In this document: piece by piece, positions 37,169 to 45,909 of the stretch
Position numbering within the stretch: position 1 is the stretch's first letter
Layout of the letters: each line of letters starts with the position of its first letter
DNA from: Pseudomonas sp. S35
GTDB taxonomy: Bacteria > Pseudomonadota > Gammaproteobacteria > Pseudomonadales > Pseudomonadaceae
Direction: 5' to 3'
NCBI RefSeq assembly: GCF_009866765.1
Contig: NZ_CP019431.1
Span: forward strand, 1,054,001 to 1,118,000
Length of the DNA stretch: 64,000 nucleotides
The notes under the pieces: model-generated
Told to the model about the DNA's origin: nothing
Databases searched by the model: none
What the model saw: only the letters and a program-made list of their open reading frames with translations
Translations under genes and position numbers: made by a program

Positions 37169-38767
37169 TTACTTCACCTGGGTGGTGGCGAAGTTATTGG
37201 TGGTCAGCGGGCTTTGGGTATAACCCTCGACGTTTTTGCGCATGGCGGTGAACATTTTCGGGTAAGCCATGGGAATCCACGGTTGGTCCTTCTCGAAAAC
37301 CGCCATGGCTTGTTGATAGAGTGCAGCCCGCTGCTGGGGTTCAGCATCGGCGCGGGCCTTGTCGATCAAGTCCTGAAACTCTTTGTTACACCAGCGGGCG
37401 TAGTTTTCGCCGTTTTTCGCTGCATCGCAACTGAGGTTCGGCGTGAGGAAGTTATCCGGGTCGCCGTTATCACCGGCCCAACCGGCTGAAACCATGTCGT
37501 GTTCACCGGCCTTGGCGCGCTTGAGCATCTCGCCCCACTCCATGACCTTGATGTTGACCTTCAGGCCAATCTGCGCCAAATCCGCCTGCATGCGCTGGGC
37601 ACCGAGCATCGGGTTGGGGTTGGTCGGGCCACCGCCGTTACGGGTGAACAGGGTGAATTCGGTGCCTTCCGGTACGCCGGCTTCCTTGAGCAGGGCACGG
37701 GCCTTGTCCAGGTCGCGCTCGGGGTTTTTCAGCGTGTCGTTGAAGCCCAGCAAGGTCGGCGGATACGGGCCGGTGGCGTCGACGGCGTTGCCTTTGCCGT
37801 ACAGCGATTCGTTGTAGCCTTTCTTGTCGAACGCGATGTTGATGGCGTGACGTACCCGCGCGTCGCTCATGTACTTGTGCGTGGTGTTCATGGCGGTGTA
37901 CGCGGTGGTCATCGCGGCCAGTTCATCGACTTTCAGGTTCGGGTCTTTCTTGATGCTCGGGATGTCATCAGGCTTGGGGTACAGCGCGACCTGGCACTCG
38001 TTGGCCTTGAGCTTTTGCAGGCGCACGTTGTTGTCGGTGGCAATGGCCAGGATCAACGGATCGGCCGGCGGCTTGCCACGGAAGTAGTCCGGGTTGGCCT
38101 TGAAGCGTACTTGGGCGTCTTTCTGATAGCGGGTAAAGATGAACGGCCCGGTACCGATCGGCTTGGCGTTCAGGTCATCGGTCTTGCCGGACTTGAGCAA
38201 CTGGTCGGCATATTCGGCCGAATGGATCGAGGAAAACGCCATCGCCAGGTCAGCCAGAAACGGTGCTTCAGGACGGGTCAGGGTAAAGACCACGGTGTGA
38301 TCGTCGGTCTTCTCTACGCTCTTGAGCAGCTCCTTGAAACCCATGCTCTCGAAGTACGGGTAGCCCACGTTGGACTTGCTGTGCCACGGGTGTTTCGGGT
38401 CCAACTGGCGCTGGAAGCTCCATAGCACGTCGTCGGCATTCAGGTTGCGCGTGGGTTTGAAGTAGTCAGTGGTGTGGAACTTGATGTCGTCACGCAGGTG
38501 AAAGGTGTAGGTCAGCCCATCGGCGCTGATCTCTGGCAGGTCTTTGGCCAGTGCAGGCACCACTTCGGTGGTACCGGGTTTGAAGTCGACCAGGCGGTTG
38601 AACATGGTTTCGGCAGCGGCGTCGGCGGTGACGGCGGTGGTGTACAGCACCGGGTCAAAACCTTCCGGGCTGGCTTCGGTGCAGACCACCAGCGGTTTGG
38701 CCGAAATTCCGACCGCCACGCTCAACAGCGCAGCAGCCACGGCAGCTTGTAGCGGGAGCATTTTCAT
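37169..38767 (-). CDS. dppA4: ABC transporter family-5 peptide-binding protein (DppA4 position)
   Basis: A 532-residue periplasmic binding protein. The signal peptide ends near VGISAKP, followed by VVCTEASPEGFDP and the family-5 motifs FHTTDYFKPTRNLNADDVLWSF and KPIGTGPFIFTRYQ. The ATG at 38,767 has AGAGGG 6 nt upstream; a second ATG lies two codons later. It is the binding protein next to dppBCDF and the most divergent of the four here (EASPEGFD rather than E.SPAGFD). Peptide specificity is unknown. Confidence 0.92.
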   Translation of the reverse strand: MKMLPLQAAVAAALLSVAVGISAKPLVVCTEASPEGFDPVLYTTAVTADAAAETMFNRLVDFKPGTTEVVPALAKDLPEISADGLTYTFHLRDDIKFHTTDYFKPTRNLNADDVLWSFQRQLDPKHPWHSKSNVGYPYFESMGFKELLKSVEKTDDHTVVFTLTRPEAPFLADLAMAFSSIHSAEYADQLLKSGKTDDLNAKPIGTGPFIFTRYQKDAQVRFKANPDYFRGKPPADPLILAIATDNNVRLQKLKANECQVALYPKPDDIPSIKKDPNLKVDELAAMTTAYTAMNTTHKYMSDARVRHAINIAFDKKGYNESLYGKGNAVDATGPYPPTLLGFNDTLKNPERDLDKARALLKEAGVPEGTEFTLFTRNGGGPTNPNPMLGAQRMQADLAQIGLKVNIKVMEWGEMLKRAKAGEHDMVSAGWAGDNGDPDNFLTPNLSCDAAKNGENYARWCNKEFQDLIDKARADAEPQQRAALYQQAMAVFEKDQPWIPMAYPKMFTAMRKNVEGYTQSPLTTNNFATTQVK

Positions 38768-38847
38768 TCGGAGCCCTCTGCAATCGATGGGACCAGACAA
38801 GCGTAGACGGCAGACTCGTCCTGAGCCCGCCGTTTACCTGGCGCTGA

Positions 38848-40245
38848 TTAAAGAATGTTGAACGGGATGGTGGTCACCAGACGGAATTCTTTGATGTTAC
38901 CGTCAGGCTGTTCTGCGCTGGCGCGGTGAGTCACGTAGGTGCCACGGATAGTGGTGGCCTTGAGTGGGCCGCTCTGAATCGCGTAGGTGGTGCCAACGCC
39001 GTATTCCTGGTGCTTCTCGCCGTCCATCAGACGCAGGTCGCTGCGGGACTTGCCAGCGGTGCCATAGGCCGTGCCGGTGTAGTGGGTACCGTCGATGCCC
39101 CAGCCGCGTGCCGAGTAGATGTTGAACTTCAGGCCTGGCACGCCGTATTCGGCCATGTTGATGCCGTAGGCGACCTGGAAGGACTTCTCGTTCGGGGCGT
39201 TGAAGTCGGACGTCAGGGAGTTGGCCAGGTAGATGCCGTTGGTTTCGTGCAGGTAGTCGAAGTACTCGTTACCGTCAACTTCCTGGTACGAGAAGGTCAG
39301 GCTGTGAGCCTTGTGGGTCAGCCCCAGGGACAACGAGTAAGTGTCGTTGTCGATGTTGCCCATCTTCTTGCTGCCGGTGTCGGTGGTTTTGTAGTAGTTC
39401 AGGCCGGTGGTCAGTGCCAGGGTCTGTGCATCACCCAATTGGTGGGTGGCACCGAAGTAGTACTGGTTCCAGAAGTCTTCGACGTTAGCGGCGAAAACGC
39501 TGGTCTTCAGGCTCTTGAACGGCTGGTAGTTGAAGCCCAGGGTTTTGACCTTGTCGGTCTTTTGGCCATTGCCGTACTCGGATACGAATTTGGTCAGGCT
39601 CTGCTCGGTACGCGGCGAAACGCGATCGAAAATACCGCCTTGGAACGACAGGTTGCTCAGCTCTTCGCTGTTGAAGCTCACACCTTCGAAGCTCGACGGC
39701 AGGGCACGGTTGCCGATGGTGTCGACGATGCCGCTGCTGAAATTCTGGCGACCGGCGGTCAAGGTGGTGTTGGATACGCGGAACTTGACGTTAGCCAGGC
39801 CCAGCTTGCTCCATTGGCCTACTGCATCACCGTCGGAGTCAGCCAGGGTACGGTTGGAACCGCCCTTGATATCTCGCTTGCTCCGGTCCAGGACCACGGT
39901 GTTGTAAGCCGCGACTTCGGTCGCCACACCTACGGTTCCTTGGGTGAAGCCCGAGGAGTAGTTGAGGATGGTGCCCTGTACCCAGTTTGTGCGGTTCGCG
40001 TCGGTGCGCGTCTGATTGTGTTTCTCATAGGAGAAACGCTGGCCACGGAATTTCTTCTCGGTGGAGTACCAGTTACGTGTGGTGCCGCCCAGGCTTTGAC
40101 CGTCAATAAAACCCGTGGCCTCGCTTTGGGCGCTGGTGCCGGCCAATGTGGTAGGAACGAAATCCTGGCTCTGGGTTTCAGCGTACGCAGTTGCCGTGAT
40201 GGTGCTGATGGCCAGGGCCAGAAGCGCTTTGCTGCTCAGTTTCAT
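38848..40245 (-). CDS. opdP: OprD-family outer-membrane porin, peptide type (OpdP/OpdD-like)
   Basis: A 465-residue porin. The signal peptide ends AYAETQSQ, and an 18-strand OprD barrel follows with the family stretches FIDGQSLGGTTRNWYS, GSNRTLADSDGDAVGQWSKL, FSSGIVDTIGNRALPSSFEG and the terminal VTTIPFNIL. It lies between peptide-binding genes and dppBCDF, as opdP does in P. aeruginosa, where it takes up dipeptides and also arginine-containing peptides or carbapenems. A perfect palindrome is found 83 nt upstream of its start. Confidence 0.92.
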   Translation of the reverse strand: MKLSSKALLALAISTITATAYAETQSQDFVPTTLAGTSAQSEATGFIDGQSLGGTTRNWYSTEKKFRGQRFSYEKHNQTRTDANRTNWVQGTILNYSSGFTQGTVGVATEVAAYNTVVLDRSKRDIKGGSNRTLADSDGDAVGQWSKLGLANVKFRVSNTTLTAGRQNFSSGIVDTIGNRALPSSFEGVSFNSEELSNLSFQGGIFDRVSPRTEQSLTKFVSEYGNGQKTDKVKTLGFNYQPFKSLKTSVFAANVEDFWNQYYFGATHQLGDAQTLALTTGLNYYKTTDTGSKKMGNIDNDTYSLSLGLTHKAHSLTFSYQEVDGNEYFDYLHETNGIYLANSLTSDFNAPNEKSFQVAYGINMAEYGVPGLKFNIYSARGWGIDGTHYTGTAYGTAGKSRSDLRLMDGEKHQEYGVGTTYAIQSGPLKATTIRGTYVTHRASAEQPDGNIKEFRLVTTIPFNIL

Positions 40246-40327
40246 GGGTGAAGCTCCTTTGGTTCTCTTTTTTATGCCGGTCTTTTTAGGTGAACCGACT
40301 ATTGGTGTGTAACTCGTTCAGGCACTT

Positions 40328-40339
40328 GCAAACGTTTGC
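40328..40339. promoter_or_regulatory. Perfect palindrome GCAAACGTTTGC upstream of opdP
   Basis: A 12-bp perfect palindrome with the AAACGTTT core typical of LacI-family operators: the E. coli PurR consensus contains it, and the Cra box at 11,386 shares the core. It lies 83 nt before opdP and 77 nt after dppA3. The binding protein is unknown. Confidence 0.5.
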
Positions 40340-40415
40340 CGTAGGAAATTTCCCAACAAATGGCTGCACGTTTGCCGGAGAGCTGACTTCGCTCTCCTGC
40401 AATCCGGTTATTTTC

Positions 40416-42020
40416 TTATGGGGTAATACTGACGCCCGAGAACACGTTGCGGCCGAAGGGGCTCACTTTGAACCCTTCGACTTTGGCGCTTAACGGCTGG
40501 TTGACCGTCGAGTGGGCGACAGGCGTGATCGGCACTTGCTGCTTGAGCAATTGCTGCGCCTGTTTGTAAAGAACAGTCCGTTGTTCGCGGTCGGTGACGA
40601 CCTTGGCTTGCTTGATCAGCTTGTCGTACGCCGGGTCACACCACATGGAGTAGTTGTTCCCGCCGATGGCGTCGCAGCTGTAGAGGGTGCCCAGCCAGTT
40701 GTCCGGGTCGCCATTGTCGCCGGTCCAGCCGATCAGGCTGATATCGTGCTCACCGTTCTTGGTGCGCTTGATGTACTCGCCCCATTCATAGCTGACGATC
40801 TTCACTTTCAGGCCGATCTTGGCCCAATCGCTCTGCAGCATTTCGGCCATCAGCTTGGCGTTGGGGTTGTACGGTCGTTGCACCGGCATCGCCCACAGGG
40901 TGATTTCGGTGCCTTCCTTCACGCCGGCAGCCTTGAGCAGTTCCTTGGCTTTTTCCGGGTTGTAGGCGGCGTCCTTGATGGTGTCGTCGTAAGACCACTG
41001 GGTCGGCGGCATGGCATTGACCGCCAGTTGCCCCGCGCCCTGATACACGGCGTTCAGAATGCTCTGCTTGTTCACCGCCATGTCCAGCGCCTGGCGTACT
41101 TCGAGCTGGTCGAAGGGCTTGTGGCGCACGTTGTAGGCGATGTAGCCGAGGTTGAACCCCGGTTTGGTCAGCAGTTGCAGGGTCGGGTCGGCCTTGAGCG
41201 CATCGACGTCAGCCGGACGCGGATGCAGGGTCACCTGGCATTCGCCGGCCTTGAGCTTCTGCACCCGCACCGAGGCGTCGGTGTTGATGGCGAAGATCAG
41301 TTGATCGAGCTGAACACGGCTCGGGTCCCAGTACTGTTTGTTGCCCACATAACGGACCTGCGAGTCTTTCTGGTAACGCTGGAACACGAACGGGCCAGTG
41401 CCGATCGGCTTCTGGTTGATGTCGCTGGGCTTGCCGCTCTTGAGCAACTGCTCGGCGTATTCGGCCGACAGAATCGAGGCGAAGCTCATGGCGATGTTTT
41501 GCACGAACGCGGCGTCCACCGTGTTCAGGGTCATCACCACAGTGTGTTCGTCGGTTTTCTCGACCTTGGCAATGTTCTTGTTCAGGCTCATCCCGTTGAA
41601 GTAGGGAAACTCGGTGGGGTAGGCCTTACGGAACGGATGCTCAGGGTCCAGCATGCGGTTGAAGGTGAACAGCACGTCGTCGGCGTTGAAGTCCCGCGTC
41701 GGCTTGAATTCCTTGTTGCTGTGGAATTTCACCCCTTCACGCAAGTGAAAGGTATAGGTCAGGCCGTCTTCGGAAATATCCCACTTGGTCGCGAGGCCCG
41801 GCACCACGTTGGTTGCGCCTTTTTCAAACTCGACCAGGCGGTTGTACAGCGGCTCGGCCGCGTCGTTGTCGGTGGCGGTGGTGTATTGCGCGGTGTCAAA
41901 ACCTGCCGGGCTGCCTTCCGAGCAGAACACCAGGCTCTTCTTGTCGGCGGCGTGGCCCATCGTGGCGATGGCCAGCAGGCTGGTGCCAAAAATAGCGGAT
42001 AGAACGGTGGTATGGCGCAT
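40416..42020 (-). CDS. dppA3: ABC transporter family-5 peptide-binding protein (DppA3 position)
   Basis: A 534-residue periplasmic binding protein. It has signal peptide RHTTVLSAIFGTSLLAIATM with cleavage after GHA, then SLVFCSEGSPAGFDTAQYTT. Family-5 features include LREGVKFHSNKEFKPTRDFN, KPIGTGPFVFQRYQKDSQV and SLIGWTGDNGDPDNWLGTLY. Closely related to the next two upstream paralogues. It ends 170 nt before opdP. It probably delivers a distinct set of peptides to DppBCDF. Confidence 0.92.
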   Translation of the reverse strand: MRHTTVLSAIFGTSLLAIATMGHAADKKSLVFCSEGSPAGFDTAQYTTATDNDAAEPLYNRLVEFEKGATNVVPGLATKWDISEDGLTYTFHLREGVKFHSNKEFKPTRDFNADDVLFTFNRMLDPEHPFRKAYPTEFPYFNGMSLNKNIAKVEKTDEHTVVMTLNTVDAAFVQNIAMSFASILSAEYAEQLLKSGKPSDINQKPIGTGPFVFQRYQKDSQVRYVGNKQYWDPSRVQLDQLIFAINTDASVRVQKLKAGECQVTLHPRPADVDALKADPTLQLLTKPGFNLGYIAYNVRHKPFDQLEVRQALDMAVNKQSILNAVYQGAGQLAVNAMPPTQWSYDDTIKDAAYNPEKAKELLKAAGVKEGTEITLWAMPVQRPYNPNAKLMAEMLQSDWAKIGLKVKIVSYEWGEYIKRTKNGEHDISLIGWTGDNGDPDNWLGTLYSCDAIGGNNYSMWCDPAYDKLIKQAKVVTDREQRTVLYKQAQQLLKQQVPITPVAHSTVNQPLSAKVEGFKVSPFGRNVFSGVSITP

Positions 42021-42324
42021 GACGATCCCGATCCTTGTTTGTAGTTGTCATCAGCAAACCATCACCCTGGCGCTCGGCCAGGGAGATATCACTGATCCCA
42101 CACACAGCAAGTGCCTTTTCCAAGCTGGAGCCTCTGCTGTCCTACGACGGTATGGGTCGTGGACTTCAGAGTAAATGCGCCAAATCAGATTGACCTTGTA
42201 GGCAACGGAGACATAGATCGCAGCTCGTTGCTGTAGGAGGCAACGATTGCGAACGTAGTCTGTTTCCTATAGGTCCGGCGGATGCACTAACGGCGACGTT
42301 ATGAAACGTCGCCGTCAATGATCC
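42021..42324. promoter_or_regulatory. Control region between dppA2 and dppA3
   Basis: A gene-free 304-bp gap. It holds a perfect hairpin ACGGCGACGTT-ATGA-AACGTCGCCGT shortly after the dppA2 stop (42,290-42,315, no T run) and a CCCTGG / CCAGGG stem (42,066-42,084) near the dppA3 start. In P. aeruginosa, as I recall, mdpA and psdR lie here; no trace of either is visible. Confidence 0.5.
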
Positions 42325-43953
42325 TTACTTGCCGCTGACGCTCACGCCGTAGAACGAGTTCAAGCCAAATGGGCTGATCTTGAAGTCCTGTACGGTGTTG
42401 CGCATGGGTTGATACACCGTCGAGTGCGCGATAGGTGTCATCGGGACTGCATCTTTGAGGATATGTTGCGCCTGCTTGTACAGCTCGGTGCGTTTGGCGA
42501 CATCCGATGTGGCCTTGGCTTCTTTCACGACGCCGTCGAATTTCTTGTCGCACCACTTGGAGAAGTTGTTGCCCGACAGGGAGTCGCAGCCGAACAGCAC
42601 GTTCAGCCAATTGTCCGGGTCACCATTGTCGCCGCTCCAGCCAATGATCATGGCCTGGTTCTCGCCACCCTTGGAACGCTTGATGTACTCGCCCCACTCG
42701 TAGCTGGTGATCTTGACCTTCAGGCCGATCTTGGACCAGTCGTTCTGCAGCATTTCAGCCATCAGCTTGGCGTTCGGGTTGTAAGGGCGCTGCACCGGCA
42801 TCGCCCACAGTACGATCTCGGTACCTTCCTTGACGCCTGCTTCCTTGAGCAGCGCCTTGGCTTTCTCGGGGTCGTAGGCGGCGTCCTTGATGGTGGTGTC
42901 GTAGGACCATTGGGTCGGCGGCATGGCGTTGACGGCCAGTTGGCCGGCGCCCTGGTACACGGAGTCGATGATCTGTTGCTTGTTCACCGACATGTCCAGC
43001 GCCTGGCGCACGCGCAGGTCAGCCAGCGGGTTGGGCTGGTCGCTGCCCTTGACCTTGTCCATGACGTTGTAGGCGACGTAACCCAAGTTGAAACCGGCCT
43101 GGTTCGGCAGTTTCAGGTCCTTGTCTTCACCCAGCGCCTTGAGGTCGGCCGGGCGTGGGAAGAGGGTGATCTGGCATTCGTTTTTCTTGAGCTTCTGGAT
43201 GCGTACCGACGGGTCGGTGGTGATGGCGAAGATCAGGTTGTCGATCTTGACGTCTTCAGGCTTCCAGTAGTCTTTGTTGCCGGTGTAGCGGATGTTCGAG
43301 TCTTTCTGGTAGCTCTTGAACACGAACGGGCCAGTGCCGACCGGCTTCTGGTTGATGTCCTGCGGCGTACCGTTCTTGAGCAGTTGGGCGGCATATTCGG
43401 CCGATTGGATCGACGCGAAGCTCATCGCCATGTTCTGGATGAAAGCGGCGTCCACGGTGCCAAGGGTGAACTTGACGGTGTGGGCATCGACTTTCTCGAT
43501 GTTCTTGATGTTGGTGTCCATCCCCATGTCCGTGAAATACGGGAACTCAGTAGGGTAGACCTTACGGAATGGATCGTCTTTGTTGATCATCCGATTGAAG
43601 GTGAACAGTACGTCGTCAGCCGAGAATTCACGAGTGGGCTTGAAGTACGGGGTGGTGTGGAACTTGACGCCTTCGCGAAGGTGGAAGGTGTAGGTCAGGC
43701 CGTCCGGGGACACGTCCCAGCTCGTGGCCAGGCCGGGAACGACGGCGGTGCCGCCACGTTCGAACTGGCTCAGACGGTTGAACATGGTTTCGGCCGAAGC
43801 ATCGAAGTCTGTTCCGGTGGTGTACTGGCCTGGGTCGAAACCGGCCGGGCTCCCTTCGGAGCAGAACACCAGGTTAGTCGCCGCTTGGGCGAAAGGGGCT
43901 GCGGCCATAAGGCCCGCGCTAACGATTAACGGAATGACTGCGTGTTTAAGCAT
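42325..43953 (-). CDS. dppA2: ABC transporter family-5 peptide-binding protein (DppA2 position)
   Basis: A 542-residue periplasmic binding protein. Signal peptide KHAVIPLIVSAGLMAAAPFA (cleavage after AQA), then TNLVFCSEGSPAGFDPGQYT. It has LREGVKFHTTPYFKPTREFS, KPVGTGPFVFKSYQKDSNI and MIIGWSGDNGDPDNWLNVLF. The ATG at 43,953 is preceded by GAGG; an in-frame ATG at 43,977 lacks one. A family insertion (VMDKVKGSDQPNPLAD) lengthens it relative to its neighbours. Confidence 0.92.
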   Translation of the reverse strand: MLKHAVIPLIVSAGLMAAAPFAQAATNLVFCSEGSPAGFDPGQYTTGTDFDASAETMFNRLSQFERGGTAVVPGLATSWDVSPDGLTYTFHLREGVKFHTTPYFKPTREFSADDVLFTFNRMINKDDPFRKVYPTEFPYFTDMGMDTNIKNIEKVDAHTVKFTLGTVDAAFIQNMAMSFASIQSAEYAAQLLKNGTPQDINQKPVGTGPFVFKSYQKDSNIRYTGNKDYWKPEDVKIDNLIFAITTDPSVRIQKLKKNECQITLFPRPADLKALGEDKDLKLPNQAGFNLGYVAYNVMDKVKGSDQPNPLADLRVRQALDMSVNKQQIIDSVYQGAGQLAVNAMPPTQWSYDTTIKDAAYDPEKAKALLKEAGVKEGTEIVLWAMPVQRPYNPNAKLMAEMLQNDWSKIGLKVKITSYEWGEYIKRSKGGENQAMIIGWSGDNGDPDNWLNVLFGCDSLSGNNFSKWCDKKFDGVVKEAKATSDVAKRTELYKQAQHILKDAVPMTPIAHSTVYQPMRNTVQDFKISPFGLNSFYGVSVSGK

Positions 43954-44093
43954 GTTGGCCTCATGATTTGTTGTCATTTTTGGTGGTGAGGGCGACCTCG
44001 TGAGTCGGCCTGCGGATACTTATGCAGGCGCCATACCCATTGCAAGATGCTGAACTGCCGCAAGCCGGAAAGAGTGGTACGAACGTACAGGAA

Positions 44094-44124
44094 TGTCGCA
44101 ATTATGAAACTTTCGACATAATTG
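44094..44124. repeat. Nested inverted repeat upstream of dppA2
   Basis: CAATTATG (44,099-44,106) and CATAATTG (44,117-44,124) are perfect inverse copies 10 nt apart. TGTCG and CGACA within the same stretch offer an alternative pairing. It lies about 140 bp before the dppA2 start, in AT-richer DNA, and is a candidate operator or regulatory hairpin. Confidence 0.45.
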
Positions 44125-44163
44125 TGCCTGTTTTGAGGGTTTTTTCGGTGCATCTAGCGCACC

Positions 44164-44203
44164 AAAAAAGCCCAACCGAAGCGTCTGGCGCACTCGGTTG
44201 GGG
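44164..44203 (-). terminator. Intrinsic terminator after dppA1
   Basis: Minus strand: stem of CCCAACCGA / TCGGTTGGG with a 14-nt loop, extended by GC, followed by TTTTTT. It separates dppA1 from dppA2, so the paralogues are separate units. Confidence 0.85.
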
Positions 44204-44211
44204 CGCTCTTG

Positions 44212-45813
44212 TTACTTATCTAGACTCACGCCGTAGAACGGCGTCAGCCCAAATGGGCTGATCTTGAAGTCCTGCACTTCTTTGCGCAGTGGCTGGAAAA
44301 CCGTCGAGTTTGCAATAGGCGTTATAGGTACCTGTTCCTTAAGGATTTTTTGTGCCTGTTGATACCACTTGATACGCTGCTCGCGGTCGCTGCTGACCTT
44401 GGCCTGCTGCACCAGCTTGTCGTAGGCCGGGTTACACCATTTGGCGTAGTTGCTGCCCTTGACCGCGGCACAACTGTAGAGCACGCCAAGCCAGTTGTCG
44501 GGGTCGCCATTGTCGCCAGTCCAGCCGTAAATCATCGCATCGTGCTCGCCATTTTTAGCTCGCTTGATGTATTCGCCCCACTCATAGCTGACGATGTTGG
44601 CCTTGATGCCGACCTTGTCCCAGTCCTGCTGGATCATCTGGGCGGACATCCGCGCATTCGGGTTGGACGCGCGCTGGACTGTCATGGCCCACAGGTTGAT
44701 GGTGGTACCGGGTGCAATCCCTGCTTCTTTTAGTAGCGCCTTTGCCTTGGTCGGATCGTAGGGGGCGTCCTTGATGCTTGGGTCATAAGACCACTGCGCC
44801 GGTGGCAAGGCGTTTTGCGCCAATTGCCCGGCGCTCTGGTACACGGCCTTGATGATCGCCGGCTTGTCGATGGCCATGTCCAGCGCTTGACGCACCTTGA
44901 GTTGATCCAGCGGCGGGTGGGTCACGTTGTAGGCCAAAAATCCCAGGTTGAACCCGGCCTGTTGCAGCACACGCAGGTTGGGGTCCTGTTTCATCACCTC
45001 GATGTCGGACGGGCGCGGGTAGCCGCTGACCTGGCATTCGCCGGCCTTGAGTTTTTGCAGGCGCGATGCCGCATCCGGGGTGATGGCGAAGACCAGGTTG
45101 TCGAGCTTTACATCCTCGGGTTTCCAATACTGTTTATTGGCCACATAGCGGATCTGCGAGTCTTTCTGGTAACGCTTGAACACAAAGGGGCCGGTGCCTA
45201 TCGGCTTCTGGTTGATGTCTTCGGCCTTGCCTTCCTTGAGCAACTGGGCGGCGTATTCAGCGGATTGGACCGAGGCGAAGCTCATGGCCAGGTTCTGCAC
45301 GAACGAGGCATCGACGTTGTTAAGGTTGAAGCGCACGGTGTGTTCGTCGAGCTTATCGACGCTCTTGATCGTGGTGTTCAAGCCCATGTCGGTGAAGTAC
45401 GGCGACTCGGACGGATAGGCCTTGCGGAACGGGCTTTGGGCATCCAGCAGGCGATTGAACGTGAACAGCACATCATCGGCATTGAAGTCGCGCGTCGGAG
45501 TGAAGAAATCGGTGGTGTGGAACTTGACGCCGTCGCGCAGGTGGAAGGTGTAGGTCAGGCCCTCTTTGGATACTTCCCAGCGTGTCGCCAGGCCAGGCTC
45601 GACCTCGGTACCGCCACGCTTGAACTGGGTCAGTCGGTTGAACACGGTTTCGGCTGAGGCATCAAAGTCGGTGCCACTGGTGTACTGGCTGGGGTCAAAG
45701 CCAGCGGGGCTGGCTTCGGAGCAGTAGACCAGGGTGCTGGCTGCCTGAGCCATTGGCATGAACGCCAGCAGGCCAGCGGCGAGGAGGAGCGGTTTGAAGG
45801 CGATTCTTTCCAT
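44212..45813 (-). CDS. dppA1: ABC transporter family-5 peptide-binding protein (DppA1 position)
   Basis: A 533-residue periplasmic binding protein. Signal peptide KPLLLAAGLLAFMPMAQAA, then STLVYCSEASPAGFDPSQYT. It has LRDGVKFHTTDFFTPTRDFN, KPIGTGPFVFKRYQKDSQI and MIYGWTGDNGDPDNWLGVLY. The ATG at 45,813 has AGGGG 7 nt upstream; the frame is open to 45,894. It is the first of four paralogues served by one permease. Confidence 0.92.
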   Translation of the reverse strand: MERIAFKPLLLAAGLLAFMPMAQAASTLVYCSEASPAGFDPSQYTSGTDFDASAETVFNRLTQFKRGGTEVEPGLATRWEVSKEGLTYTFHLRDGVKFHTTDFFTPTRDFNADDVLFTFNRLLDAQSPFRKAYPSESPYFTDMGLNTTIKSVDKLDEHTVRFNLNNVDASFVQNLAMSFASVQSAEYAAQLLKEGKAEDINQKPIGTGPFVFKRYQKDSQIRYVANKQYWKPEDVKLDNLVFAITPDAASRLQKLKAGECQVSGYPRPSDIEVMKQDPNLRVLQQAGFNLGFLAYNVTHPPLDQLKVRQALDMAIDKPAIIKAVYQSAGQLAQNALPPAQWSYDPSIKDAPYDPTKAKALLKEAGIAPGTTINLWAMTVQRASNPNARMSAQMIQQDWDKVGIKANIVSYEWGEYIKRAKNGEHDAMIYGWTGDNGDPDNWLGVLYSCAAVKGSNYAKWCNPAYDKLVQQAKVSSDREQRIKWYQQAQKILKEQVPITPIANSTVFQPLRKEVQDFKISPFGLTPFYGVSLDK

Positions 45814-45850
45814 GGAGACCCCTGAAATGGCAGGTGTATAAACACTGCCC

Positions 45851-45885
45851 AAACGAAAACGGCGGTGACCGAGGTTACCGCCGTT
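45851..45885 (-). terminator. Intrinsic terminator after the toxin-like gene
   Basis: Minus strand: AACGGCGGTAACC paired with GGTCACCGCCGTT (one wobble), followed by TTCGTTT. It isolates the 45,910-49,215 gene from dppA1. Confidence 0.75.
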
Positions 45886-45909
45886 CTGGCTCATGAGGTA
45901 GCCGTCGGG

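Noticed and set aside
40328..40342. Sigma-54 promoter at the opdP palindrome
   Set aside because: GG and GC elements are 9 nt apart instead of the strict 10, and the sequence is better explained as a perfect palindrome.
40512..42002. Long plus-strand open frames opposite dppA3 and dppA2 (about 500 codons each)
   Set aside because: They mirror the codon bias of the real genes and resemble each other only because the paralogues do. No ribosome sites or independent domains.
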